Below, piece after piece: positions 25,878 through 34,334 of a stretch of 64,000 nucleotides of DNA. This DNA comes from Rahnella victoriana (GTDB taxonomy: Bacteria > Pseudomonadota > Gammaproteobacteria > Enterobacterales > Enterobacteriaceae). The stretch covers positions 1-64,000 of the forward strand of contig NZ_SJOJ01000014.1 in NCBI RefSeq assembly GCF_004330295.1. The letters are read 5' to 3'. Both the position numbers and the translations under genes were made by a program. The notes beneath the pieces are model-generated. The model was not told where the DNA came from, did no database searches, and worked only from the letters and a program-made list of their open reading frames with translations. How positions within the stretch are numbered: the stretch's first letter is position 1; every line of letters starts with the position of its first letter.

Positions 25878-25965
25878 TGGCGGAGGAGGAGAGATTCGAA
25901 CTCTCGAATGGTTTCCCATCGCCGGTTTTCAAGACCGGTGCCTTCAGCCGCTCGGCCACCCCTCC
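25878..25965 (-). tRNA. serT: tRNA-Ser (anticodon UGA), copy 2
   Basis: The 88-base minus-strand sequence folds as a class-II tRNA: acceptor GGAGGGG pairs with CTCCTCC, the D-arm is GCCGAGCGGCTGAAGGC, the anticodon loop is CTTGAAA (UGA anticodon), a long variable arm follows, and the T-loop is GTTCGAATC with encoded CCA. It reads UCA codons. serT occupies the same place next to yccA in E. coli. Confidence 0.95.
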
Positions 25966-26118
25966 GTAAACAACAAGCACTTTACGACGTCAGTCGTTCA
26001 GTACGGGGCGTAGTATACAAGACAGAAAAAAAGATGCAAACATTATTTTCGGTCTAGTTTGTTGATTTTATGAACATTTACATCGCCTTCACAATGTATG
26101 TTCATAAATGACAGACAC

Positions 26119-26148
26119 AAAAAAAGCCGCTAATGACTTAGCAGCTTT
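26119..26148 (-). terminator. terminator of the upstream tRNA-Ser copy
   Basis: It is the same hairpin as at 25835-25863 with a GTCA-type loop, followed on the minus strand by a run of T. Its presence suggests that each tRNA copy can be transcribed as its own unit. Confidence 0.8.
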
Positions 26149-26161
26149 CTTGTGTTGTTTA

Positions 26162-26249
26162 TGGCGGAGGAGGAGAGATTCGAACTCTCGAATGGTTTCC
26201 CATCGCCGGTTTTCAAGACCGGTGCCTTCAGCCGCTCGGCCACCCCTCC
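26162..26249 (-). tRNA. tRNA-Ser (anticodon UGA), copy 1
   Basis: This is an 88-base tRNA gene identical to the copy at 25878-25965, including the encoded CCA. It is the first of the two in the direction of transcription and carries the proximal promoter region to its right (26250-26500). Confidence 0.95.
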
Positions 26250-26509
26250 GCAACGAAGCGAACTATAAACAGTGGCGATCCGCTTGTAAAGCCTGATTCT
26301 GTTCGTTTGCCTGAAAAAACGCCATTCCGTTCTCAAATGGCGATTTAAGCATCATAACGACGATTTTGACGTCGGGAAACCGCGCCCTGCCCGCCCTGAG
26401 CAGGTAAAGAAGGGTAAAACGTCTTTAATGACGCAACACCACTCCTTACACTGCAATCTGTTTGTATTTTCACCGACTCCAACTTTTTGTTAAGAGTGAG
26501 AATTTTATT

Positions 26510-27172
26510 ATGGATCGTATCGTTGCCTCTTCGTCATCACGCGCTGGCTCGTTGCTAAGCACGCACCGGGTGCTGCGTAATACTTATTTTCTGTTAGCAC
26601 TGACCCTCGGCGTTTCCGCGATCACGGCGACGGCGAGCACGGTTCTGAGATTGCCCTCTCCCGGTTTCCTGCTGACTATCGTCGGCTTCTACGGGCTGAT
26701 GTTCCTGACCTACCGCACGGCCAACAGCCCGGCGGGTATTTTATCGGCTTTCGCCCTGACCGGTTTTATGGGGTATACGCTGGGGCCATTGCTGAGTTCG
26801 CTGCTTTCAGTCGGTGCCGGTGACATTATTATGCTGGCGCTGGGCGGTACCGCGCTGGTGTTCTTCTGCTGTTCAGCCTATGTGCTGACCACGCGCAAAG
26901 ACATGTCGTTCCTGTCCGGCATGATGATGGCAGGCTTTGTGGTGCTGCTGGTGGCGGTGATCGCCAACCTGTTCCTGCAAATCCCGGCGTTGTCACTGGC
27001 GATCAGCTGCCTGTTTATTCTGTTCTCCGCAGGTGCGATTCTGTGGGAAACCAGCAACATCATTCACGGCGGCGAAACCAACTATATTCGCGCGACCGTC
27101 AGCCTGTATGTCTCGCTGTACAACATCTTTGTCAGCCTGCTGAGCATTCTGGGGATGTCATCACGTAACTGA
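26510..27172 (+). CDS. yccA: Bax inhibitor-1 family inner-membrane protein YccA
   Basis: This 220-residue protein has seven membrane helices and the Bax-inhibitor-1 fold. In E. coli YccA is a substrate and inhibitor of the FtsH membrane protease and protects the Sec machinery when jammed. The N-terminal [29 protein letters not shown] (read in two parts: [15 protein letters not shown] and [14 protein letters not shown]) matches the E. coli start, so I use the ATG at 26510 and not an earlier in-frame one at 26462. It lies beside tRNA-Ser as in E. coli. Confidence 0.93.
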   Translation: MDRIVASSSSRAGSLLSTHRVLRNTYFLLALTLGVSAITATASTVLRLPSPGFLLTIVGFYGLMFLTYRTANSPAGILSAFALTGFMGYTLGPLLSSLLSVGAGDIIMLALGGTALVFFCCSAYVLTTRKDMSFLSGMMMAGFVVLLVAVIANLFLQIPALSLAISCLFILFSAGAILWETSNIIHGGETNYIRATVSLYVSLYNIFVSLLSILGMSSRN

Positions 27173-27190
27173 TGAGCCTGATGTAAACCG

Positions 27191-27223
27191 AAGCCCCGCC
27201 CCTGTGCGGGGCTTTTTATTTTT
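27191..27223 (+). terminator. intrinsic terminator of yccA
   Basis: AAGCCCCGC (27191-27199) pairs with GCGGGGCTT (27206-27214) around a 6-base loop, followed by TTTTTATTTTT. Confidence 0.92.
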
Positions 27224-27278
27224 ACTGTCCGCTGTTTTTGCTAAACTGGTGGCTGCATTTTTACGGGTTTGAGGTTGT

Positions 27279-27608
27279 ATGCTGGAGTTTGAAGGTCAGG
27301 TTATTGAAACCGACGCTCAGGGTTACCTGAAAAACAGTCAGGACTGGCAGGAAGGGATGGCGCTTCTGCTGGCCGCACAGGAAGACATCACGCTGACCGA
27401 CGCGCACTGGGAAGTGGTACGGTTCGTGCGCGGGTTTTATCTCGAATTCAATACTTCACCCGCCGTGCGTATGCTGGTGAAGGCGATGGCACAGAAATAC
27501 GGCGAAGAGAAAGGCAACAGCCGCTATCTGTTCCGGCTGTTCCCGAAAGGCCCGGCCAAACAGGCGACCAAAATTGCCGGTCTGCCCAAGCCAGTGAAGT
27601 GCCTGTAA
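27279..27608 (+). CDS. tusE: sulfur-relay protein TusE
   Basis: This 109-residue protein of the DsrC/TusE family receives sulfur from TusBCD and hands it to MnmA for 2-thiouridine formation at the tRNA wobble position. The penultimate Cys of the C-terminal PVKCL is the sulfur-carrying residue. The segment [20 protein letters not shown] and [16 protein letters not shown] are family blocks. It is full length (E. coli 109) with GAGG before the ATG, and convergent with acyP. Confidence 0.95.
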   Translation: MLEFEGQVIETDAQGYLKNSQDWQEGMALLLAAQEDITLTDAHWEVVRFVRGFYLEFNTSPAVRMLVKAMAQKYGEEKGNSRYLFRLFPKGPAKQATKIAGLPKPVKCL

Positions 27609-27614
27609 AAGACT

Positions 27615-27893
27615 TCAGTATTTGATTTTAAAATCGCTGTAATGACCGGGTGCGGTCGGTTCGCTGAGCACGCGATCCACCCGGGCATGTTTCGGCCCGC
27701 CCTGCTTCAGCCAGGCTAACAGCTGGTCGACTTTTTCCTGATCCCCGCACGCCACCACTTCGACGCTGCCATCCTCAAGATTTTTCGCATAACCGGTTAA
27801 CCCCAATCCGGTTGCCTGATGTTGGGTCGCAAAACGAAAACCGACGCCCTGCACCATGCCGTACACATAGGCGGCTATACTGACTGTTGCCAT
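27615..27893 (-). CDS. acyP: acylphosphatase
   Basis: This is a 92-residue small enzyme hydrolysing acyl phosphates. The active-site loop [10 protein letters not shown] holds the catalytic Arg, and [13 protein letters not shown] holds the conserved Asn. I chose the ATG at 27893, preceded by GGAGAGAATATT, because it gives the standard length; the frame extends further but without family similarity. It is divergent from rlmI, as in E. coli. Confidence 0.94.
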   Translation of the reverse strand: MATVSIAAYVYGMVQGVGFRFATQHQATGLGLTGYAKNLEDGSVEVVACGDQEKVDQLLAWLKQGGPKHARVDRVLSEPTAPGHYSDFKIKY

Positions 27894-27991
27894 AATATTC
27901 TCTCCGTTAGCGGTATGGTTCGTTGCAATTTCACCTGCATGACCGGACAATGTCGCTCTTTTTTGTCTCCGAACCGACAGAACCTAATTTT

Positions 27992-29185
27992 ATGACTGCA
28001 CGTTTAATTCTGGCCAAAGGCCGTGAAAAATCACTTCTTCGTCGCCACCCGTGGGTGTTTTCCGGTGCTGTTGCACGCATCGAAGGTAAAGCCCATTCCG
28101 GCGAGACTATAGATATTGTAGACAGTCAGGGAAAATGGCTGGCACGCGGTGCCTATTCGCCGTCCTCACAGATCCGTGCGCGCGTCTGGACATTTAAGCA
28201 GGATGAAGACATTGATATCGCGTTTTTCATCCGTCGTTTGCAACAGGCGCAGAGCTGGCGAGACTATATCGCTAAACGTGACGGACTGGACGGTTATCGC
28301 CTGATTGCCGGTGAATCCGACTGCCTGCCCGGTATTACTATCGATCGTTTCCAGAATTTTCTGGTGCTGCAATTGCTGTCAGCCGGTGCGGAATACCAGC
28401 GTGCTCCGCTCATCGCGGCGCTGCAACATTGTTATCCGGAGTGCGCCATCTGGGATCGCTCTGATGTGGCGGTGCGTAAAAAAGAAGGTCTGGAACTGAC
28501 GCAAGGCCATGTGGTGGGTGACGAGCCTCCTGCCCTGTTGCCCATTCAGGAACACGGGATGAGCCTGCTGGTTGATATCAAAGAAGGCCACAAAACCGGC
28601 TTCTATCTTGATCAGCGTGACAGCCGTCTTGCCGCACGCAATTATGCCGCAGGCCGTAATGTCCTCAACTGCTTCTCCTACACCGGTGCTTTTGCTGTAT
28701 CGGCACTGATGGGCGGCTGTACAAAAGTGACCAACGTGGATACCTCGCAGGCCGCACTCGACGTGGCCCGCCAGAACGTTGAGCTGAACAAACTGGACCT
28801 GTCAAAAGCGGAATTCGTGCGCGAAGACGTCTTCCAGTTGCTGCGTAAATACCGCACGGAAGGTCAGCAGTTCGACATGATTGTGATGGATCCGCCGAAA
28901 TTCGTGGAGAACAAAAATCAGCTGGCAAGCGCCTGTCGCGGCTATAAAGATATCAATATGCTGGCGCTGCAACTGTTGCGTCCGGGCGGTATCCTGCTCA
29001 GCTTCTCCTGCTCCGGTCTGTTGCCGACCGATCTGTTCCAGAAAATTCTGGCCGATGCGGCGCTGGATGCGGGCCGTGAAATACAGTTCGTTGAGCAGTT
29101 CCGTCAGGCCGCTGACCATCCGGTGACCGGCGCTTATCCGGAAGGATTGTATCTGAAAGGTTTTGCCTGCCTGGTCATGAACTGA
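27992..29185 (+). CDS. rlmI: 23S rRNA m5C1962 methyltransferase
   Basis: This 397-residue protein has an N-terminal PUA domain ([20 protein letters not shown] at the start) and a C-terminal Rossmann-fold methyltransferase. Catalytic and SAM motifs include [19 protein letters not shown], the DPPKFVENK motif, and [12 protein letters not shown], whose Cys is the likely nucleophile. It methylates C1962 of 23S rRNA. The ATG at 27992 gives the E. coli-like N-terminus; an earlier in-frame ATG at 27923 is unlikely. Confidence 0.95.
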   Translation: MTARLILAKGREKSLLRRHPWVFSGAVARIEGKAHSGETIDIVDSQGKWLARGAYSPSSQIRARVWTFKQDEDIDIAFFIRRLQQAQSWRDYIAKRDGLDGYRLIAGESDCLPGITIDRFQNFLVLQLLSAGAEYQRAPLIAALQHCYPECAIWDRSDVAVRKKEGLELTQGHVVGDEPPALLPIQEHGMSLLVDIKEGHKTGFYLDQRDSRLAARNYAAGRNVLNCFSYTGAFAVSALMGGCTKVTNVDTSQAALDVARQNVELNKLDLSKAEFVREDVFQLLRKYRTEGQQFDMIVMDPPKFVENKNQLASACRGYKDINMLALQLLRPGGILLSFSCSGLLPTDLFQKILADAALDAGREIQFVEQFRQAADHPVTGAYPEGLYLKGFACLVMN

Positions 29186-29250
29186 AGGTAAGCACTGCGT
29201 GCTGTTACGACGGCACGCGGGCGAATTTTACGCAGATTACGTGGTCAGAA

Positions 29251-29278
29251 CTTGAAATAGCACGTTTTATCTCCATAT
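29251..29278 (+). promoter_or_regulatory. sigma-32 (heat-shock) promoter of hspQ
   Basis: CTTGAAA (29251-29257), a 13-base spacer and CTCCATAT (29271-29278) match the sigma-32 consensus (CTTGAAA, 11-16 bases, CCCATNT) except for one base in the -10. The start of hspQ is about 30 bp downstream. E. coli hspQ is a heat-shock gene. Confidence 0.75.
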
Positions 29279-29309
29279 AGAGATAAGTGAATTATTTTGG
29301 GAGGTGACT

Positions 29310-29627
29310 ATGATTGCCAGTAAATTCGGTATCGGCCAGCAGATACGCCACAGAATGTTAGGTTATTTAGGCGTAGTGATTGATGTCGATGCAGAGTATT
29401 CGCTCGATAAGCCCGACGTAGATGATGTCGCTGCTGACGATTCCATGCGCACCGCGCCCTGGTACCATGTCGTGATGGAAGATGAGGAAGGCCAGCCGGT
29501 GCATACCTACCTGGCGGAAATTCAGATTGATCATGAAGCGGCGCGTTCACATCCGGAACAAACCTCTCTGGATGACTTAGCCGAATCGATCCGCAGCCAG
29601 TTACAGGCACCGCGCCTGCGTAACTGA
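29310..29627 (+). CDS. hspQ: heat-shock protein HspQ
   Basis: This 105-residue acidic protein matches E. coli HspQ ([40 protein letters not shown]). HspQ, a hemimethylated-DNA-binding-type protein, stimulates Lon degradation of selected substrates and is itself a heat-shock protein. GGGAGGTGACT precedes the ATG at 29310. A sigma-32 promoter lies directly upstream and a strong terminator downstream, so it is a monocistronic heat-shock unit. Confidence 0.94.
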   Translation: MIASKFGIGQQIRHRMLGYLGVVIDVDAEYSLDKPDVDDVAADDSMRTAPWYHVVMEDEEGQPVHTYLAEIQIDHEAARSHPEQTSLDDLAESIRSQLQAPRLRN

Positions 29628-29654
29628 GCCATCTCGCTAAAACCTGTTGATATG

Positions 29655-29684
29655 AAAAACCGGCCTTTACAGCCGGTTTTTTTG
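29655..29684. terminator. bidirectional terminator between hspQ and yccU
   Basis: AAAAACCGGC and GCCGGTTTTTTT pair around CTTTACA. The A- and T-runs allow termination from both sides of these convergent genes. Confidence 0.92.
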
Positions 29685-29714
29685 TCACTTTTTCAGCCCA
29701 CCGCAGGACCGTGA

Positions 29715-30128
29715 TTATTTTTCCATGCCCAGCCGCGGGAGTTCAATTTTCGGGCAGCGGTCCATCACCACTTTCAGACCTGCCTCTTTAGCCAGCACGG
29801 CAGCCTGCTCATTGATCACCCCAAGTTGCAGCCACAATACTTTCGCTTTAATCGCAATCGCCTCCTGCGCCACGCCATAAGCGGCATCCGCATTGCGGAA
29901 TACATCCACCATATCAATTGGATGAGGGATTTCCGCCAGCGAACCGTAGGCTTTCTGCCCCAGAAGTTCCTGCCCTGCCAGTTTCGGGCTGACCGGGATC
30001 ACGTCAAAGCCCTGAGACAGCAGATAGGCCATGACGCCGTAGCTCGGACGCCCCGGATTATCACTGGCACCGACCAGCGCGATGGTTTTTACTTCCTCAA
30101 GGATCTTGCGGATATCATTGTCTTGCAC
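29715..30128 (-). CDS. yccU: CoA-binding protein YccU
   Basis: This 137-residue protein is a single CoA-binding Rossmann domain: TIALVGASDNPGRPSYGVM near residues 15-33 and VLWLQLGVINEQAAVLAKEAGL are the family blocks. The length equals that of E. coli YccU. The physiological role is not established. It is convergent with hspQ and divergent from yccT, as in E. coli. Confidence 0.9.
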   Translation of the reverse strand: MQDNDIRKILEEVKTIALVGASDNPGRPSYGVMAYLLSQGFDVIPVSPKLAGQELLGQKAYGSLAEIPHPIDMVDVFRNADAAYGVAQEAIAIKAKVLWLQLGVINEQAAVLAKEAGLKVVMDRCPKIELPRLGMEK

Positions 30129-30316
30129 GGGATTATCTCCTTTGACCGGTATGGGTTAAGTGTAACGCAGCATGACCAATCCGACAGCCTGCGGCAGAAA
30201 AAGTCCCGCGTGAAATGCCATGGCGTGTGAAATTAAAACATTTTGTAAAACTTTGACACACAATCCGCATTGCGGAATAATAGCGAAGGAGCAATGGGGT
30301 ATCCGGGGAGAGAAGA

Positions 30317-30967
30317 ATGAAAGTCTGTCATGCGCTGGTCGCATTAGCGAGTCTCAGCCTGATGGTGTCAGCTTCGGCGACCTCACTCAAACTGTCCCCC
30401 GATGTCGATGTTCTGGTTATCGACGGCAAACAAATGTCTGGCGCAATCCTTAAAGGTGCGGACAGTCTTGAACTTGACGGCGGCCAGCATCAGATCCTGT
30501 TTCAGGTCAGCAAAACGATGCGGGCCAATCCACCGCAGCTTTACCACTCCCCTGCCCTTATCGTTACCTTCAATGCTAAAGGCAATCGCTCAGTGTCTTT
30601 CGTGCTGCCAAAACTGACCAGTGAAGATGAAACGGCGCAATTCAGTCAGCAGATGAACTATCAGCTGGTTGACGACCAGGGCAGACAAATGCCAACACAG
30701 CGCGATGTTCTGAATATGTACAATCCCGGCCATGCCGCTGACGCTGAAAAGTTAATGATGACCTACAATTTGTCGGGCGCGCGTGCGGCCGTGCCGTCGT
30801 TTGCCAGGGCCAGCACGGATAAAAAATCGGCTTTAGCCACTGAAACGCCTTCACAAATCTCTATCGCGTATCTCCATCCGCTGTGGACGCGTCTGGCGGC
30901 GAATGCAGGCATTGAGCGTTTATTGCTCTGGTTAACGCTTCCGGATAAACAGGAACAGACCTCGTAA
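30317..30967 (+). CDS. yccT: DUF2057 periplasmic protein YccT (CsgI)
   Basis: This 216-residue protein has a signal peptide (MKVCHALVALASLSLMVSASA, cleavage after ASA near residue 22) and the DUF2057 domain: SLKLSPDVDVLVIDGKQMSG and LELDGGQHQILFQVSK. In E. coli YccT is a periplasmic inhibitor of curli fibre assembly (CsgI). It sits between yccU and mgsA as in E. coli. A GAGAG-type ribosome site precedes the ATG. Confidence 0.88.
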   Translation: MKVCHALVALASLSLMVSASATSLKLSPDVDVLVIDGKQMSGAILKGADSLELDGGQHQILFQVSKTMRANPPQLYHSPALIVTFNAKGNRSVSFVLPKLTSEDETAQFSQQMNYQLVDDQGRQMPTQRDVLNMYNPGHAADAEKLMMTYNLSGARAAVPSFARASTDKKSALATETPSQISIAYLHPLWTRLAANAGIERLLLWLTLPDKQEQTS

Positions 30968-31085
30968 TTTAATCTGCATCACGCATTCCCCTTCTTAACG
31001 CCGAATTATTGCCCCTGAGCTATGCAGTAAAACGGAGTTTCAGTATTCTGTGATCCACTCTTACTTTCGCGTTGAAGGGAATTAG

Positions 31086-31547
31086 ATGGAATACACCACC
31101 CGCACGATCGCAAAACAAAAACACATAGCTCTGGTTGCGCATGACCACTGTAAAAACACCCTGATGAAATGGGTGGACAAAAACGTGGATGAACTGTCGA
31201 AGCATGTGCTTTACGCGACCGGCACTACGGGGAATCTGGTGCAGCGCAGCACCGGCATTAATGTTAAAAGCATGCTGAGCGGTCCGATGGGCGGCGACCA
31301 GCAGGTGGGCGCCATGATCGCAGAAGGCAAAATCGATATGCTGATTTTCCTTTGGGATCCGCTGAATGCCGTGCCGCATGATCCGGACGTGAAAGCCCTG
31401 CTGCGTCTGGCGACGGTCTGGAATATTCCGGTCGCGACCAATCTGGCTACGGCGGATTTCCTGATCCAGTCTCCGTTATTCCAGTCCGAAGTGGACATCA
31501 CCATTCCTGATTATCAGCGCTATTTATGGGCACGTCTGAAAGAGTGA
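31086..31547 (+). CDS. mgsA: methylglyoxal synthase
   Basis: This 153-residue enzyme converts dihydroxyacetone phosphate to methylglyoxal and phosphate, a bypass that relieves sugar-phosphate stress. Family motifs are present: [16 protein letters not shown], the catalytic region [20 protein letters not shown] with the essential Asp, and [17 protein letters not shown] with the His. The start has GAAGGGAATTAG upstream. Convergent with helD with a shared terminator. Confidence 0.96.
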   Translation: MEYTTRTIAKQKHIALVAHDHCKNTLMKWVDKNVDELSKHVLYATGTTGNLVQRSTGINVKSMLSGPMGGDQQVGAMIAEGKIDMLIFLWDPLNAVPHDPDVKALLRLATVWNIPVATNLATADFLIQSPLFQSEVDITIPDYQRYLWARLKE

Positions 31548-31566
31548 TAGGTCAGTACATCGTCAT

Positions 31567-31593
31567 AAAAAACCCGGCAAAAGCCGGGTTTGT
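31567..31593. terminator. bidirectional terminator between mgsA and helD
   Basis: AACCCGGC (31571-31578) pairs with GCCGGGTT (31583-31590) around an AAAA loop, with an A-run before and a short T-run after the stem. Confidence 0.88.
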
Positions 31594-31597
31594 CATT

Positions 31598-33652
31598 TCA
31601 GGGCTTGCGCTGTACCGGCACGCCGAGATCTTCAAGTTGTTCGACAAAAACCGAAGGGCGGGTTTTGTCCTGCAGCAGCCAGACCTGATGTTTTGCGCGG
31701 GTCATCGCCACATACAATAAGCGCCGTTCTTCGGCATCCATAAAGTTTTCAGGCTCCGGCAATAACACCTCTTCCAGCAACGATTCCCGCGCGGGTGCAG
31801 GGAAACCGTCATTGCCTTCATGCAAACCGGCAATAATCACGTATTCAGCCTGTTGCCCTTTACTGGCGTGAATGGTCATAAAATCCAGATTGAGTTTCGG
31901 CCAGCGCGTGGCCGCTTTTTCCAGAATCTGCGGACGAAGATGATGATAACGGGCCAGCACCAAAATATGCTCGTCGGCCGTGACATAGCCGCTGAGTTTA
32001 TCCAGTAACTTTTCCAGCTGATCTTCTGGCAGGATCACCACATTTTTCTTGTTGCCTTTGGTCAGGCTGTTCAGCGGTTTCTTCAGCTGATAGGGGTTTT
32101 GCTGCACAAATTTATTGGCGATTTCGCCGATACGGTCATTAAAGCGATAAGTGGTATCCAGCGCACATTGCGCCCCTTCGCCAAAATTGTCGGCAAATGC
32201 GGTGGTCAGGGAAAGCTCTGCGCCACTGAAACGATAGATCGCCTGCCAGTCATCACCGACCGCAAACAGACTGCTATGTTTGTTGAGCTTACGTAACGCC
32301 GACAGCAGCAGCGCACGCTGGGGTGAGATATCCTGAAATTCATCCACCAGAATATGCTTCCACGGGCTGACAAACCGGCCTTTATCCAGAATATTGACCG
32401 CCTGATGGATCAGGCCGGAGAAATCTACAGCCCCTTCTTCTTTCAGCGCCGTTTTCCAGGCTTTAAGCAACGGTGCCATCAGCCGGATGCGTTTCGTGAA
32501 CAGGTCCTTCACTTCTTCCGACGCGCTTTCAATCATTTCGGCCTGACTGCCGCCGTGCATGCGCATCAGGCTGAGCCAGCGTTCCAGCCGGCTGCCCAGA
32601 CGCTCCGCCAGCGATTTATTTTTCCAGTAATCACCGTCAGGCACCGTCCATTCCAGTTCGTCTGTCATCCATTGCCGCCAGCCGCTGGCCTGCACTTTTT
32701 TCTCAGCACATTGCTGTTGCCATGTTTTGATCAGCAGACTGCGGCGCGCCTTTGAATCGGTTTCCAGCTTGCTGATTTTAGGCACTTTCTTGCTGCCTTC
32801 CTGGATAATCTGCAATGCAAGGGCGTGAAACGTTTTCGCCTTGATCCCTTCTGTCTGCAAACGCTCTTTTATACGTCCGTTCATTTCATCGGCGGCCTGA
32901 CGGCCAAAAGCCAGCAACAAAATCTGTTCCGGTAATGCTTCCTGACGGCGCAACAGCCAGCCCGCGCGGGCCACCAGCACCGATGTTTTGCCGCTGCCCG
33001 CCCCCGCCAGCACCAGTACCGCATCTTCGCCATTGACGACGGCGCGACACTGGCTGTCATTGAGGGGCGACACTTCCACCGTATCGAAAAAGTCACGATT
33101 ATCGGCAATCACCCTTTCGGTCCACGCCAGATTGCGCTGATCAACGCTGCGTTTCCCCTGCTCGAGCCAGCGCAGGCAGGTCTGGTAATCTTCCCGACAA
33201 TTATCAAATTCGCTGAGACGTTCAACAGGCACCGGGATGGCAGAAAAAGCGTCGGCGATGTCCTTCTGCACATCCGCCAGATCAGCGCGTTTGAACCATT
33301 TATCCTGCTGTTCTATCTGCGTGATTTTTTCGATTTGGCCGTGCAATACCCCGGCGCTGACCTCGCTCATCTCCAGACTCCAGGTCTGCCAGATGTTCAG
33401 GAGGTAATGGTAGAAACGCTGCGTTTCCTGCCATTCCGTGCCATGCAGGCGCACCACTTTTTGGTCAGGTAATTCAAACTCAAGTTCCCCCCAGACGATG
33501 CCACGCTTACAGCGGATCTGGATGAGCTGATTAAAAGGGATCAGGTAGTGATGTTTGTCGCCGCTGACTTCCACGCCGGCATTGAGCAGACGCACCCGGT
33601 TATAGGGGTGTTGCGCCAGATGTTTCCCGAATGAGGTCGATTTCAATTCCAT
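31598..33652 (-). CDS. helD: DNA helicase IV
   Basis: This 684-residue superfamily-I helicase equals the E. coli HelD length. Walker A LVLAGAGSGKTSVLVARAGW lies near residue 216, Walker B HILVDEFQDISPQRALLL near 435, and motif VI LLYVAMTRAKHQVWLL near 655; FAVGDDWQAIYRFSGAE is motif III. It unwinds DNA 3' to 5' and is involved in recombination. An N-terminal domain of about 180 residues precedes the helicase core, as usual. The gene is divergent from yccF. Confidence 0.96.
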   Translation of the reverse strand: MELKSTSFGKHLAQHPYNRVRLLNAGVEVSGDKHHYLIPFNQLIQIRCKRGIVWGELEFELPDQKVVRLHGTEWQETQRFYHYLLNIWQTWSLEMSEVSAGVLHGQIEKITQIEQQDKWFKRADLADVQKDIADAFSAIPVPVERLSEFDNCREDYQTCLRWLEQGKRSVDQRNLAWTERVIADNRDFFDTVEVSPLNDSQCRAVVNGEDAVLVLAGAGSGKTSVLVARAGWLLRRQEALPEQILLLAFGRQAADEMNGRIKERLQTEGIKAKTFHALALQIIQEGSKKVPKISKLETDSKARRSLLIKTWQQQCAEKKVQASGWRQWMTDELEWTVPDGDYWKNKSLAERLGSRLERWLSLMRMHGGSQAEMIESASEEVKDLFTKRIRLMAPLLKAWKTALKEEGAVDFSGLIHQAVNILDKGRFVSPWKHILVDEFQDISPQRALLLSALRKLNKHSSLFAVGDDWQAIYRFSGAELSLTTAFADNFGEGAQCALDTTYRFNDRIGEIANKFVQQNPYQLKKPLNSLTKGNKKNVVILPEDQLEKLLDKLSGYVTADEHILVLARYHHLRPQILEKAATRWPKLNLDFMTIHASKGQQAEYVIIAGLHEGNDGFPAPARESLLEEVLLPEPENFMDAEERRLLYVAMTRAKHQVWLLQDKTRPSVFVEQLEDLGVPVQRKP

Positions 33653-33828
33653 ATCATCACACCGTTTTTTCTCTTTAATTCAGTCATTTTACATGCAAGT
33701 GCATTTAAGAGTTTACCTTTGATAAGCGCAGGCGATCCACGTTCCAAAACAAGGTAGAATAAGAGGTATGTTTCTTTGCAGGGAACATGAATTTTTTCAA
33801 CTTTTTAAATTCTTTGGGAAGAGCTGAC

Positions 33829-34290
33829 ATGCGTACCGTACTCAACATTCTTAACTTTGTTCTGGGCGGATTTTTCACCACGCTCGCCTGGTTGTTCGCC
33901 ACACTGGTCAGTATCGTGCTGATTTTCACCCTGCCGCTGACCCGTTCGTGCTGGGAAATCACCCGTCTTTCGCTGATGCCCTTTGGCAACGAAGCGGTAC
34001 ACGTCGACGACCTGTACCCGGAAAAACGCAACGTGCTGCTGTCAGGCGGTGGTACTCTGTTGAATATCTTCTGGTTTATTTTCTTCGGCTGGTGGTTATG
34101 CTTGTCGCATATTGTCGCCGGTATCGCGCAATGTATCAGTATTATCGGCATCCCGGTGGGTATTGCGAATTTTAAAATCGCTGCCATAGCTCTCTGGCCC
34201 GTGGGCCGCAGGGTGGTATCCGTCGAGCTGGCAAAACAAGTTCGTGAAGCCAATGCAAGCCGTCAGATAAAAAACGGACGCATTCGCTGA
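33829..34290 (+). CDS. yccF: inner-membrane protein YccF
   Basis: This 153-residue protein has the two duplicated YccF domains with about four hydrophobic stretches (LNILNFVLGGFFTTLAWLFA; IFWFIFFGWWLCLSHIVAGI; IIGIPVGIANFKIAAIALWP). Function is unknown. I use the ATG at 33829, with GGGAAGAG upstream, to match the E. coli start. It lies 44 bp before yccS, and the pair is probably co-transcribed. Confidence 0.9.
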   Translation: MRTVLNILNFVLGGFFTTLAWLFATLVSIVLIFTLPLTRSCWEITRLSLMPFGNEAVHVDDLYPEKRNVLLSGGGTLLNIFWFIFFGWWLCLSHIVAGIAQCISIIGIPVGIANFKIAAIALWPVGRRVVSVELAKQVREANASRQIKNGRIR

Positions 34291-34334
34291 TCGCGATTTT
34301 TCATCATTTTTGAATTTTAACGTGGGGTTTTTCC

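Larger units (their letters stand above)
25828..26250. repeat. tandem duplication of a 139-bp tRNA-terminator unit
   Basis: The segments 25828-25966 and 26112-26250 are near-identical at a constant 284-bp offset. Each consists of a minus-strand terminator, a short spacer and a full tRNA-Ser gene. Differences are confined to the terminator loop and spacer, so the tRNA bodies remain identical. Confidence 0.88.

Noticed and set aside
25863-26296. Two short plus-strand ORFs rich in Arg and Ser
   Set aside because: They are translations of the antisense strand of the two tRNA-Ser genes; their near identity simply reflects the tRNA duplication.
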